NCBI GenBank assembly: GCA_039720395.1
Contig: CM077833.1
Coordinates: 4,548,797 to 4,612,796, forward strand
Reading direction: 5' to 3'
From: Liquidambar formosana
Taxonomy: Eukaryota; Streptophyta; Magnoliopsida; Saxifragales; Altingiaceae
DNA: 64,000 nt
The notes under the pieces are model-generated. The model made no database searches. It was given only the letters and a program-made list of their open reading frames with translations, and had not been told where the DNA came from. Positions 25,437-38,214 of the stretch are shown here, in pieces. Both the position numbers and the translations under genes were made by a program. Every line of letters starts with the position of its first letter. Positions within the stretch are counted from its first letter, which is position 1.

Positions 25437-27407
25437 GTGTCTGTCACTACCCCAAAAAAGGGAAGGAAAGGATTTTTCCCTCTTCTGATGGGATGAACCT
25501 GGGTCATCTGTTGTGGGTGTGTGTGGAATGATGGTCGTGAAAATGGATGGAGTTCATTTGAAGGGCACCTTGACTGTCTTAGGCATGCAAACATATCTAG
25601 AATAACCAAAGCTATGGAGTCGCCACCAATCAGGGGGTTTAAGGAAGTGATTGGGCATCCTATGGTCTATTAAAAAAAATGGGTTCATCTAAGATCCCAA
25701 AATAAGTCCATTTGAGGTCTTGTCAATCAATGGGTCCATTTAAGGTCCGTTGAAAAATTTGAATGACTCCTAGTGGTTTGTGAGACTAAAGATTGAGGGT
25801 AAGGGGGTTTGGTTATGAGTGGAGAAGGTGTTAAGCAACCCACATCGCCCATTGGAATCCAACGGTTCCCGATTTTGACAATGTTTCTGTTTAAATCCCC
25901 ATTTGATATTATTGATTTACTACGTGAACAATTTGACATGAAATACCCTCTTTGAAGGGTGATGAAGTTTGCCATTTGAAAAGAGATCCCTAAAGGCATT
26001 TGAACAGGGTTTTGAAAGTATTAGTGTTTGAAAATGTGCATTAAGGTTTTTGTAAATGAGAATCACTTGAAAAAAGCCACAAATTCGCCTTCCTTCTCAT
26101 GGGTATTTTAGATCAAATTAATTAACTCCTAACAGAAGTGTCTCTATCTTACAGTGGTAAAAATCAATCATTTTATGAAAAGATGGAAATGGAAATGAAG
26201 TGACTGCATTTTTTTAATGAATTAAAACCAAGTGCAAATCCACTTTGGACTCTTTAGAGAACTTGGGATCTTTTGAAGTTAATGGAATGGGTAAGAAAAA
26301 GGATGCTTTTTGAAAGCATTTTGAGAGTAAGTTGATGTTTCCCTTTTGAAGAGAAAAATAGTCTTTTGAAGATGGGAGTTCCTTTTGAAGGAAGAGATAT
26401 GTACCTTAGTTGAAAAAGGAGCACTTTTAAAGTGTAAAGGAATTCTGTTTATACAAAATGAAAGTGAAACTTTATGATTCTTAATCCCAACTGAAAGGGA
26501 TATCCTGCACGAAATGATGGTTTTGGAAAATTGACTTCATGGTTCAAAAGGACTTCTTTCGAAAAAAGAGCATGTGCCCTTTTTATGAAAAGATTTTATT
26601 CGAGTCATTCTTGGAATGAACTCGTCAATTAAAATCGTTGCGCAATCATTAAGGATTTTGAAAGCAATTCTTTTGTAAATGAAGCGTGTGATAACATCTC
26701 ACTTGGTGATGAAATATTCTCTTTGAATTTGAAGTCAAAATCTTTGTTTAGTAAAGATGGTAATGTCGTCAAAAATGATATGTGGGAGAATGATCCCATG
26801 CAGGCATGAATAAAACCTTTTTGAAAGCTGAACTCTTTTAGCGGGTATTTGAGATGTAAAGAATCACTTTCACTTCTAAGAAACTTTTTTGGAAAATCAT
26901 TTGGGGCTTTTGAAGCATGAAAATGGTTAGGAGGAAATTTATCCAAACTTAAAACGCACTCGGATTAACTGAATAAAAATGTAATCAACTATATCTCCTA
27001 AGGATTGGAATATTACTACGTAACATGGGGACACATAGGAGTTCCTGGATTCTGGGTAGGATTATTCATTGGAATTTAGCAAGTCAATTGATTAAATCCA
27101 TTCGATGGTGGCAAGCTATTATGTTAGGGATGAGTTTTTAAGCATTTGATGCTATAACTTTTATCCATAGCATGATAGCCTACCTCAAGTCCTCAATTAA
27201 TATTTATTCACATGGGAATAGAATGGTTGAAATATCACATAGCATGAAATTTGAGATAAACATATTCAAAATATCAAAAGATACATAAATATAATCGACC
27301 TTGGCAAAGTTTGGAAATCATGAATGCGATGTTAATTGCTTTGATAATCACAAGAATATGTACAAAAAATAAAAGGGTCAAGTGACCATAAAATAAAGAG
27401 TACATAA

Positions 27408-27700
27408 GCATTGGGGTAAAAGGGTCGCAACGACCACAACCCGGAGGATAGCTAAAGCCATAGCCTCTAAAATTAAGAAGTAAATAAATAAAAGCTGATA
27501 ATGTATTAGCATTGGGGCAAAGAGTCACAACGACTACAACCCGAAGGATAGCTAAAGCCATAGCCTTTAAAATTAAGCGGTAAATAAATAAAAGCTGATA
27601 ATACACAAGCATTGGGGTAAAGGGTCGCAACGACCACAACCCGGAGGGTAGCTAAAGCCATAGCCTCTAAAATGAATAAATAAATAAATAAATAAATAAG
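27408..27700. repeat. Three tandem copies of a unit of about 101 bp
   Basis: Units start GCATTGGGGTAAA at 27408, 27509 and 27609. Each contains TCGCAACGACCACAACCCGG or a close variant, followed by GCTAAAGCCATAGCCT. The copies end in (AAAT)n tracts. They lie within the large solo LTR. Confidence 0.9.
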
Positions 27701-29297
27701 AATAACCATTTTGAATGAATTTGTTCTTATCCTTGTCTTTGTCCATTTATCCAAGCATGGGGATATTCAATTAAGTCTAATAAACTTCATAGCAAAGGTG
27801 GCTATTTTATGTCCAAGTTGATTATGATTACCAACAAGAAAACAGGAAGAGGTTAGTATAAACAATATGCATGCGTGTATGAACCTAACCTTGCCAATTT
27901 TGATTTTGCTTGAATATCACTTTAAAATTTTGATATGCTTAAATTTCCATTTCATGCATCACAAATTCAAGCTCACATGCAGTAAAAAGAAATGAAAAAT
28001 GGGTGCTAGCAACCTATTGGAGTGGTTTGCATGCAAAGGGTGGTTTAGGGTCTCCCTGCCTCTAACCCACCATACAGGACTTTACTCCCTTCATGGCACG
28101 TGTTAGGAAGTCCGTACACATACTCGGGCTAGGGTAGGAGGGTGGTAATCACATATTGAGGCTACATTAAATGACGGTATCAATAGAAAATTTAAGAAAG
28201 CTTAAGAATGAAATTAAAAGGGAAGCTCACCTAGTGTAAGTGATTTTCACCTTAGCTTTGATTGGTGAAGGCTTGGATGCTCTTTTGCTAGGCTTGAAAG
28301 TCCTTCCTTAAGATGTTCTTTTGATGTTCCAAGTGTGTTTGGATTTTGGTGGAACTTGAGACTTTGACAAATTGAAGAGGTCTAATGCATGGATGCATGC
28401 ATTGAAGTGAATTTTTAGGAGGAGTTTTGTGGAGTTGTAGAGAGTTTTGTGTGAGGATTTTGTAGTGGATGGAGTGAGGATGCTCGGGTGTATAGATGGT
28501 GAGGATTAAAGGGAGATTTGGTATAGTTTTTGTAGGATGGCAAGGATTGGATTTGGGTAGAAAAGATTCGGCCCCTAAATAAATAAAAAGTGGAGTATTT
28601 ATAGGAAAATTTGGATTTTCAGGGGTAAAATGGTCATTCAGAGGGGTATTTTGGTCATATAGGACATGGAGGGCATTTGGAGATTGTTTGGTGAAGGAAA
28701 TACCCCATTTGATGGGGGCAAAGTGGTCCCTTTGTGGCAAAAAGGCAATCTGCTATAGCAGATATCCCACACTGGCATGGCAAGAGCGGGCCACACTAGC
28801 CTTACTAGTATGGACAAGTCCCATCCATATAGTTAGATTACAGCTGCAGGGTGGCTGGTAGAGCCGAAAGCACATTACCCACGCTGGCAGTGCTAGTATG
28901 GGCTTACTTTTTTCAAATTTACCATGATTTCTCATCATTAGCCATGGAAACTTGTGATCTTTGGTTTATGTGCCTCATCTGATGAGGTAAGGCCACTGTG
29001 GTGGGTCAAAGGCAGGTGGTCCGCCCTATTGTGGGGCTGTACGATCGTGCGATCGCGTTCAATCGACAATTGAATGGATTTCAACCATTGATCTTGAATG
29101 TGGATTGATACTTTGGTTCCCCAAACTTGGTTTGGGACCGAAACGTGGAGAGTGTACCCTCTGAGGCACGATTGAATGGCCCAGATGTGAGCATGATGCT
29201 CGTAGGGCTATACGATTAGGGGTTTGTTGATTGTAAGCCAAATGAGGCTCGATCTTTGATTAAATGGCCTTGTATTGATCTTAAGGGATTGAATTTG

Positions 29298-30832
29298 AGA
29301 TCCAATGGTTTGATTACCCATTGGGTGAGAAATGGTGAGAAATTGAACCACCTAAAGTTGCTTTAGGAGTTCAATTTAGGGGTTTTTGGGGATCAAAGGG
29401 TCTATGCCTTCTGATTCCTAATCAAATGGTTTTAAACCGTTCTAAGAATATTGAATTGAAGATCCAACAGTCGGATTGACCATTGGGTGAGAGATTGTGA
29501 GAAATCGAACCACCCAAGGTTGCTTTAGGGGTTTGACTTTGGCATTTTGGGGATCAGAGGGTCTATGCCTTCTGATTCCCAATCAAATGGTCCTAGACCA
29601 TTGTAGGAACATTAAATTGAAGATCCAATGGTCGGATTAACCATTGGATAAGAGATTGTGAGAAATCAAACCACCCAAGGTTGCTTCAAGGGTTCGATTT
29701 GGGCAATTTTAGGGATCGGAGGGTCTATACCTTTTGATTTTCCAATTAAATGGTCCTAGACCGTTCTAGGAACATTGAATTGAAGATCCAACGGTCAAAT
29801 TGACCATTGGATAAGAGATTGTGAGAAATCGTACCACCCAATGTTGATTTAGGAGTTTGATTTAGGGGTTATGGGGATCAGAGGGTCTGTGCCTTCTGAT
29901 TCCTAATCAAATGGTCCTAGACCGTTTTAGAAACATTGAATTGAAGATCCAACGATTGGATTGACTATTGGATAAAAGATTGTGAGAAATCGAACCACCC
30001 AAGTTGCTTTAGGGGTTCGATTTGGGGGTTTTGCAGATCAGAGGGTCTGTGCCTTCTTATTTCCAATTAAATGGTCCTAAACCATTCTAGAGACATTGAA
30101 TTGAAAATCCAACGGTCGGATTAACCATTGGATGAGAGATTATGAGAAATCGAATCACCCAAGGTTGCTTCAAGGGTTCAATTTGGGGGTTTTGGGGATC
30201 AGAGGGTTTGTGCCTTCTGATTCCCAATCAAATGGTCCTAAACCATTCTAGGAACATTGAATTGAAGATTCAACGGTCAGATTGACTATTGGATAAGAGA
30301 TTATGAGAAATCGAACCACCTAAGGTTGCTTTAGGGGTTCGATTTGGGGTTTTGGGGATCAGAGGGTCTGTGCCTTCTGATTCCCAATCAAATAGTCCTA
30401 AACCACTCTAGGAAGATTGAATTAAAGATCCAATAGTCGGATTGACCATTGGATAGGAGATTGTGAGAAATCGAACCACCCACGGTTGCTTTAGGGGTTC
30501 GATTTGGGGGTTTTGGGGATCAGAGGGTTTATGGCTTCTGATTCCCAATCAAATGGTCCTAGACCGCTCTAGGAACATTGAATTAAAGATCCAATGGTCG
30601 GATTAGCCATTGGATAGGAGATTGTAAGAAATCGAACCACCCAAAGTTGCTTTAGGGGTTCGATTTGGGGGTTTTGGGGATCAGAGGGTTTGTGCCTTCT
30701 AATTCCCAATCAAATGGTTTTAGACCACTCTAAGAACATTGAATTGAAGATCCAATGGTCTGATTGACTATTGGTTAGGAAATTGTGAGAAATCGAACCA
30801 CCTAAGGTTGCTTTAAGGGTTCGATTTGGGCA
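29298..30832. repeat. Tandem array of about 161-bp units, roughly 9.5 copies
   Basis: The phase marker GATCCAA (or one-base variants) following TTGAATTGAA occurs at 29298, 29461, 29622, 29785, 29946, 30106, 30267, 30427, 30588 and 30749, giving periods of 160-163 bp. Each unit contains GGAT(C/A)GGAGGGT or similar, CTTCTGATTCCCAATCAAAT and AGAAATCGAACCACC. The units are diverged from one another, so the array is old. It sits in the 5' part of the minus-strand solo LTR. Confidence 0.93.
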
Positions 30833-31013
30833 TTGCACTTGTTCCCTGCTTTAGGGTCTCGAAGATTGAATTAGGGGTATGCCTTGCCCTACTGGTGGGT
30901 AGGACAAAGTGAGTAAAATTAGGTACTGAGTGTGTCCAACCTAATTACACTGCTGATGGATTGATCGATTCTGTCTGGAGGTGACTCGACAAAATTTGGG
31001 TGTCTACAGTGTC

Positions 31014-31106
31014 GACATGCCAAGGTCTCTTTTTACCGTGACAAATTTTAAGTCATAGGGTTGGTCATGATTAGACTCATGTAAAACACTTTTGTTATTA
31101 ATATAT

Positions 31107-31158
<52 letters not shown>

Positions 31159-31607
31159 TGTGTTGTTCATAATGAAAAACAAAGAATAAAAAACGACATG
31201 GATGTTAGGATTTGTATGGATTTAAGTTGTATGGTTTGATGCCTCTAATAAACTTTATGAATAGAATGGGAAATTGTTTTATTTATTTACTTATTTTAGT
31301 ATTTATTTTTGTGTGTTGTGGGAAACAAGGCAAATCTATCACTTTCCAAGAATGTATTTGGATGATTTTAGTATGATAATGATATTATAGAATAGTGATT
31401 TTTAAAATCCACATTTGAAATCAGCCCTCCAAAATATTTTATCCAAACAGTGAATTTCTAAATCCATGGATTTCAAATCTGTGGATTTCAAATCAATACC
31501 CCAAATCCAAATCCACGTTGCCAAACACAGCGAAAGTATAAAATAAATGAAGGATAAAAAACAAGTTTTGGGGTGCCAATAGAGGGCCCTTGGATATATA
31601 TATATAT

Positions 31608-31638
<31 letters not shown>

Positions 31639-31644
31639 GGAGGG
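31014..31644. other. AT-rich gap with microsatellites
   Basis: It contains a pure (AT)n run at 31109-31155, a MITE-like segment with repeated GGATTTCAAATC words (31410-31520), and a compound (AT)n(GT)n tract ending in 19 G at 31622-31640. No gene. Confidence 0.7.
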
Positions 31645-32015
31645 ATCCGTTTACACCCGGTGTAAAACTTTTTACTCTTACACCCCTCAATATCTTTTTA
31701 TGAAAATAATATTTTACCAATCCAACTGTTGAATTAGGTTCTCTATTCATGCACATCATGCATGCCAAATTTCAATTAAATTGGATATCGGGAAGTATGT
31801 CATTTGTAAAGTACCCCAAATTATAATTTTATTTATAAAAAAAATGTAAGTTTACGGATCAAACGTTTCCCGATATCCAATTTATTTGAAATTTGGCATG
31901 CGTGACATGCATGAATAGAGTACCCAATCTAACGGTTGGATTGATAAAATATTATTCTTACAAAAAGATATTAAGGGGTGTAAGAGTAAAAAGTTTACAC
32001 CGGGTGTAAACGGAT
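31645..32015. mobile_element. Long-hairpin MITE (371 bp)
   Basis: The left arm ATCCGTTTACACCCGGTGTA (31645 to about 31800) pairs with the right arm (about 31862-32015) over roughly 150 bp with about 90% identity. A spacer of about 60 bp lies between. The whole unit can fold into one hairpin. It lies inside an AT microsatellite, so a target duplication cannot be told apart from the repeat. Long terminal inverted repeats suggest a Mutator-derived MITE, but the superfamily is not settled. Confidence 0.85.
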
Positions 32016-33008
32016 ATATATATATATATCAAAAAAGGGGCTAAATTACACTTAAGACCCCTATTGTTTAGTCAAAAGAAAAGTAGACCACCCTATTCTT
32101 TGAAAATTACACCCCACACCTTTTGTCACATGGCCATTAGCAACTTAAACGATTGTGTCGATATTATACTATTAATTCTTTAAAATGCTAGTTTTATCCT
32201 TATAGATTAAAATTTTTGTTTTCACCCTTATATATAACTTCTTTTTCCACAACATCATTTTCATTTTTTCATAACCAAGAAAAAGAGAAAATATTTTAAG
32301 TAAAGAAAACATAGTCAAGGTTTGACACCCTTTCTCTCCCCATCTCTCTCTCTCCACCAATACTCGTACCGTCACTGTCACCATCATTCACTGCACAATA
32401 GAACCCCCATCTTGACACAATAGTACTTGTCATGGCTTGAAAATAGGCCATGATATGTACATGTTAAACGTGTTTTATCCAAAAGTTGAGGATGGTTTTA
32501 GAAATAAATTTTCAATTTAAAGAAATATTTTTTAAAAAATCTGGCATGATCCTATTACAATATAGGACATACAAAGTTATCAACTATTAAACACCTATGC
32601 AATTTAAATAATAAAGTCTAGAACCATTCATAAAATTTAAATTTAAATTGGCTGGCTTTAGTATTCCACAAAGTTTTACCATCCATACACATAATATAAA
32701 ATCCATCTAGGTTGTTTAAATATTATAGTATATTATATTATACTGTTCACCAAAAAAAAAGAAAAAGAAAAGGGCCAATGAGAAGTGGCTATATGTATTT
32801 TCCAGCAAAAACAAAGGCTTTTCAAAACAAACCAATGGCATGGAGTCATGTAGCAAATCCGAACTTTATTAGTGGACAAACCTAGTATGATTGACAGAGA
32901 TCAAATCTGTGATTATTTGACACATGTACACAAAGGTCTAATAAGAATGAAGAGTTAAATTGGTTGGCCAATTAGAGATAGCCATGTTTAGTAGAATGAT
33001 CATGAATA
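32016..33008. other. AT-rich intergenic stretch, no gene
   Basis: No element ends with matching duplications were found. Around 32036-32160 there is a segment on TTACACTTAAGACCCC/TTACACCCCACACC words that looks like a degraded repeat. A CT-rich patch at 32330-32360 could be a former leader. No coding potential seen. Confidence 0.5.
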
Positions 33009-33013
33009 TGTGT

Positions 33014-34386
33014 TGATCGTGTCAAAATCAATTACCCGTAGGATGCAAGAATTTGTATATAGTGGTAGTACGGGTGTCGTACCACAGGGACTGTACTGGG
33101 ATTATTTTAATTTTGAAAACTGAATACTAAAATAATTCACAAAGATGATTTTTGTAGTTTTGAACTCTATGGAATGCAAGCAAAATAAATTTATATTTTC
33201 TTCAAGAAAGGAAATACTTAGGGTCTCGAATCCACCACTAATCTTGTATAAAAATGCACTTATTGTAACGTGTTTCAAGAAATTATAATTTGGTATGAGC
33301 AAGACTCATTGTAGCTACAAGCCCAATGACATCATCAAGAAAGATTCATATATTTGTAAATTAGGCATAACTCATCAAAGATATAGCATGAACCGTCTCA
33401 CCTACTCTACTCTAAATTAATTTGTGAGCACGACTCATCTTGTCTAAGCATGAATCATCTTAATCTCCAAATATATGTACAGTGAAAACCATTGCATAAC
33501 CATTGTATTTAAAATCACAGAAATTAAACACAATTTGAGATAAAAACATTAAAACCAATTGTATCAATAATACAATCCTCCTAGTTATGCAATCCTCATA
33601 CACAAATAATCAAATCAATAACACAATACAATAAAATACACCATACTTGATTAGGGCTTCATCTCCCCCCTAAGACAAAGATTAGTTGGCCATGTAGATA
33701 ACCAAGAACTAGTCTTTCCCCTTTGCCACCTTTGTACCTCCTCCTCTTTTTCTCTCCTCTTCTCCTCTTTGTTATGTGAATTCTCTTGGTATTTATAGGA
33801 GATGGGAGAAGGATCCAGCTGATCCAACAAGTAAAAGCAATGCCCACTTTCTTTGAATTCTTGGTTGCCCATGTTCTCACTTTGACAAATGCTGCCAGAT
33901 TCAGATTTTTGCAAATAAGTCCACTTCCAGCTCATTTTTGACTTGGAAGACGTTTGAATCAGGAAATGCCATAAACTAAACAATTGTAGCTCTTTAAGTC
34001 CTCTTTCTAGAGCCACAAATTTCACCCAAATCGGATATGGGAATCACAAGTTATGGCCAGATTACCAAAACTTGGTCAATCTGTCCAGATTTGCTGCTGA
34101 TTTTGGGATCATGAATTTCTTTGCCTAACTTTGAATTTCAGCTGCTCAAATCTTCAAAATTGTTGACCCAACTCTTGTTGCAGCTCTATGAAATTTTAGG
34201 TAGGTGAGAAACCCATTTCAAGTTGTATTTATTAGCTTAAGTAGTCCTGATTGTCATCTTTTCTGATATAAACTCTACAGCCCTACAATAAATCAAGAAC
34301 ACTTTAAACACACAAAATTAAATATAATAAAATAACTAGAAAATATAAATTAGGGAGTAATTTCAATGAATATTTTGTGCTTATCA
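33014..34386 (-). mobile_element. Solo LTR, 1.37 kb
   Basis: On the plus strand the element runs TGATCGTGTC ... GTGCTTATCA with the perfect target duplication TGTGT at 33009-33013 and 34387-34391. On the minus strand it starts TGATAAGCACAAAATATT and ends GACACGATCA. Near that end lies AGTCCCTGTGGTACGACACC, a sequence typical near the 3' ends of some plant gypsy LTRs, so minus orientation is favoured. The 124-codon frame at 33651-34025 is inside it and has no recognised domain. Confidence 0.82.
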
Positions 34387-34391
34387 TGTGT

Positions 34392-35059
34392 CAGCATCTC
34401 TATCTAGCAATTATGCTTAATCTTTTTAATTTCAAATTTTCATATTTTTTATAAATAAAATACAAATATTGATTCAAATTATTAATTATTTTGTGATATT
34501 ATGACTATCATGTCATTTACTAATATTGTCCATTTTTATGAGTTAGTGGTCATATTATTATTGAGGGGTTACATATTCCTTTCGAAGATAAAAAGAAAAT
34601 GGTTTTTTCCACCATTTTTTGACATGATTTTTTAGTTGCCTTCTTCTTCTTCTTTGATGAAAAAAAAAAAAAAAAACCTACAAGAATTTTAGAAAGGTGT
34701 TTTTTTACCAATCCTTCTTATCTTTCTATTTATAAACTTTTTTTTTTCCATATAAAACTCCATCTAGCATTCTTCAATATTTTTCATGAAACGATCAAGA
34801 GCTGTTCGGTTCCTTGTACCTGCGAGTGCACGTGTACAAGGAACATGATTGTTGTATGCTAGAGAACCTAAATGCACCGAGTGATTCACTCTAAGGGGCG
34901 CAAATATACTCTTAAGAACAGTGTTCGTACACGTCTCAATTGATAAGTCTATTTCTTTTATTATAAATTATATTATTTCATATTTTGATTTTCGACATCT
35001 ATGTTTTTGCTCCTATATTTCCAACACAAATTAATAGAGAAAAACCATTAACATCAAGA
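34392..35059. other. AT-rich gap with a short perfect hairpin
   Basis: No gene. It contains an 11-bp perfect inverted repeat GTTCCTTGTAC / GTACAAGGAAC (34809-34819 and 34834-34844, loop 14 nt), followed by GC-richer sequence up to about 34940. Confidence 0.6.
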
Positions 35060-35064
35060 CATGT

Positions 35065-35915
35065 TGTAAAACCCCGAATTAATTTGTGAAAAATATTTGC
35101 CAAATGTTTATTGTATTAGTGTGAACTCTAGTTAGATTATTGGTCCGTCCCAGCAGGGGATTCTAATACTGTTGGAAAATTGGTCCGTTTCAACAAGGGA
35201 TTCTAATATTATTGGTCATCAGTATTAATGTAGTGTAAAGTCTCACGATGATAGGCACCTATTAAGTGTAAGTCTAACTAGAAGAAGTACTTGTATGAAC
35301 TAATTTTTATTGATTTGTTTTATATCAATCAGTGATTTTAAAGTGATTTATTGAATGCATTGCTATCAGAAATATTTCAGTGTTATTTTTTATTGAATTG
35401 AAAGCAAGAGAATTATTTCTAAAAGTTTATATGCCTACTGAATTGAAAGAAATGATTTATTGTGAAACTTTATCGTTTTGTTACTCATGTTTTTAAATCA
35501 ATTGTGCGAATAAGCTTGTCCTCTTCCTGTATATATTGTACAATGTTTTCTTGTTGAGCTTTATGCTCACCCCTTATATTTTTCCCCACAAATGAATAGC
35601 TTGATGTGAGTGGCTTCCGCGTACGAAGAGCTAAAATGTCGATAGCTTGATTTGCTAGTTTAGTTGGAACTTTATTTTAGTAGTTAGAAGAATTTCATTC
35701 GTTGTCTCAATGAATATTGTAGTAGGTTATTAGAGGTTACAAATTACTTTGATGGATGTGGAATTATCTAATTATTTCATTTAATTATTAGACTTTAGTT
35801 ATGCTACAATTCAAATTTTATTATGAATGAATTATTGGAGAAAAATTTATCATAGGTTGATATTGTTAAGTGGTCTAGCCTATGTGGGACGTAGTCCTAT
35901 GTGGGTTATGACAAT
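35065..35915 (+). mobile_element. Candidate solo LTR, 0.85 kb, atypical 3' end
   Basis: It starts TGTAAAACCCCG, typical of gypsy LTRs, and ends GGGTTATGACAAT. The 5-bp flanks CATGT match at 35060-35064 and 35916-35920. The last two bases AT after GACA break the usual CA terminus. It may therefore be mutated, or the flank match may be chance. Orientation follows from the start motif. Confidence 0.5.
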
Positions 35916-36136
35916 CATGTCGCCAAATCCAATCTTTTGGGTTTGGGGTGTGACACATGTGTTCATAATTGGTTTAAGGACCAATTAAGGTTTAACATGT
36001 ACATGTCTTGTACAGGATTTAAGAGGGAAGAGAGCCATTCCCTCTCTATAGTAGTTATTTTCCAGCATTCAAGCATTTTCAAATTTCCAAAAGAGTCATT
36101 TTTAAGGTCCATCTATGTGTCCAAATTAGTTCAAAT

Positions 36137-37805
36137 TGTTAGTAGTATGCCCAAGAGGCAATCATAGAGATGATTGTTTAGGGATAAAGAACAATCATTT
36201 TATTTCATTCATGTATGTCACATTTATTATTGAATTAATAAAACGGTTTATTCTATTATGTTTATATACATCATTTATATTTACATGATATGTCCATGGA
36301 GTTAGAGTTGAGAATATGGAATTACAAAGAGTTGTAATTTTGAGACTATCAATATATCTTTGTATGAAACTCCTAAAGCATTCCTAGTTGAAGGTTCACT
36401 ATGATGGACAGTAATGAACCATAGGACTAGCACTTGTTAGGTTGACTCTTTAGGAGGATAGCTAGTCTCAAGCTATTTGTATGGAAACACTACAACCAAC
36501 AGGTGGGTGCCTATTACTAGAATAGGTACACTGAATGTGACCAAAGATATGAGATCAATTGAGTGAAGTTTTAACCTGTCTGTCAATCAGTTTCTCATTG
36601 TTATAGTGGTACAAGTAATCTTTAGACTTGAGACACCATAGTTGTCTTATGCATATAGCCTTAGAAGTTTAATAACACCAAGTGTAAATCCTTATAGGGG
36701 TTTATAAGGGTGTTCATTAGCCCTATTACTATGTGTATGAAGGCATGTGAGTGATCAACAAGGAATCCATCACTCTCAGGAAAAAGAGAGAGAATGTCTC
36801 ATATAGCATTCATAATATAACTCATTAAATCCATGGCCATGGTAGGATGAATATGGAAAAGAGTTTCCATGAGTTCATCAATGAGTTGATATTCATGATT
36901 GAGTATAAAATAATTGAACTAGGAATTTGACAGACTTCCATGTTCTATTAGTTTAATTGGAGACATTGTGTAGAAGGAAGGATGCAATTGTAACCTATAA
37001 ACTATAACAGAAGGGTTCTATGTAAGATACCTATTCATTTCATTAAGGACAACACCATAAACTATATGCTAGATGTTATTCATGGTTAGTAGAAGCCCTA
37101 ATTGATATAAGTGAGTTACAATCAATTAGGGAATTGGAAAGAATTTCAATTAGACCCTTAATGGAAAGAGTTCTATTGTGCACACTTTGTGCTATTCCTA
37201 CTACTTAATGATGTGAACCCAATGGGTCACACACTGATCATGCAAAGAGAGTTTTAAAGTCTATGAGAGAAAGGGTATAAGTGAATAAAATAATAGTTCT
37301 TGAAGGCTAAGTTTGTATAGGATATAAACTAGAGGGGTTATTATGCAATTTAGAGAAATTACACAAAACCAATTAGGGATAGGATTCCCTCTATGGCCGG
37401 CCCTATAGGAGGCTATATATACCTTATATGATGAAGTGTGACATAACAATTCATGCCACTCCAAGCCCTAGTTGAATTCACCAAGAGGCTCTCTCTCTTT
37501 CTCTTCTCTTCTCCTCTTCTAGCAACAATAAGGAAAAGAAAGGAAAATAAAGGAAAGGATTTGAAACTCTAGCTAGGTGTGGATACCATTAGAGGCAGAA
37601 CACTTGGGTTGCTCATTCACTACTGTCCAGAATCAAAGCTTGGAGCAAATGAAGAAGAAATATAAACTGTAAGTGATTCAACCCTCTTCTAGTTAGGGTT
37701 TTATTTTTGTATTATAGCATAATTAGATTCATGGGCTATGGAATCGTTTAGGAAAATTTTTTATATTCCGCACTTTTGTTTTTCCTTCTAGTTCGATTCC
37801 CAACA
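36137..37805 (+). mobile_element. Solo LTR, copia-like 1.65-kb family, copy C
   Basis: The element starts TGTTAGTAGTATGCCCAAG and ends GATTCCCAACA, with the perfect target duplication CAAAT at 36132-36136 and 37806-37810. It is the best-preserved end pair of the three copies (8754-10417 and 18644-20292 are the others). A TATA-like CTATATATACC lies near 37413, consistent with a plus-strand promoter. Confidence 0.88.
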
Positions 37806-38214
37806 CAAATAAGTTTAAAAAATAAAATTGAGCAATAAAAGAGGGACAAGTGTCCCATTTCAGCATTTAAAAGGAGGGAAAACAAATATTTTCTCCTTCA
37901 GCAGTTACATTCTGCAAAAAATTCCCCAAAAGATTTTGAATTGATTTAAAATCATTCCCATGAAATCAAAGGCAAATAGGGATTGTGAGAGAAGGAAGAA
38001 GATGTAGCCCACAATGCTGATGTGGCATCATCCCATTAGTTTGAGAAGCTGTAGTTTCAATTGCTGCTATATTATCTTTGAGGCAGTCAATTTGTGTGGA
38101 CTGATTTCCAACATTCACAAGCCTTCGGCGAGAATGGTTCTAAAATATTTTGACATAATCTTAACTCTAATGAAGATTAAAATAAAATAAAATAAAAAAA
38201 TTCTCAGAGCCCTT

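Larger units (their letters stand above)
25442..31008 (-). mobile_element. Very long solo LTR (5.57 kb), Ogre/Tat-type
   Basis: On the minus strand the element starts TGTAGACACCCAAATTTTG and ends GGGGTAGTGACA. The perfect target duplication GTGTC is at 25437-25441 and 31009-31013. The TGGCGACTCC motif shared with the other Ogre-like LTRs is at about 25616-25625, near the 3' end. LTRs of this length are characteristic of Ogre elements. Internal structure includes a tandem array of about 161 bp (29298-30832) and a three-copy array of about 101 bp (27408-27700). Open frames inside it, including 150 codons at 28288-28740, have no recognisable domain and are not called as genes. A whole element with two short LTRs was considered but no second terminal repeat exists. 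Confidence 0.85.

Noticed and set aside
28288..28740. 150-codon minus-strand open frame
   Set aside because: It lies wholly inside the long solo LTR (25442-31008), has no domain or conserved motif, and is rich in Pro/His/Asn as expected from the local base composition.
29298..30832. CRISPR-like regular repeats
   Set aside because: The units are about 161 bp with no constant-repeat/variable-spacer structure and diverge along their whole length; this is an ordinary tandem array in an LTR of a plant genome.
33651..34025. 124-codon minus-strand open frame
   Set aside because: It is within the solo LTR 33014-34386; two overlapping frames of similar length exist and neither shows a recognised domain.
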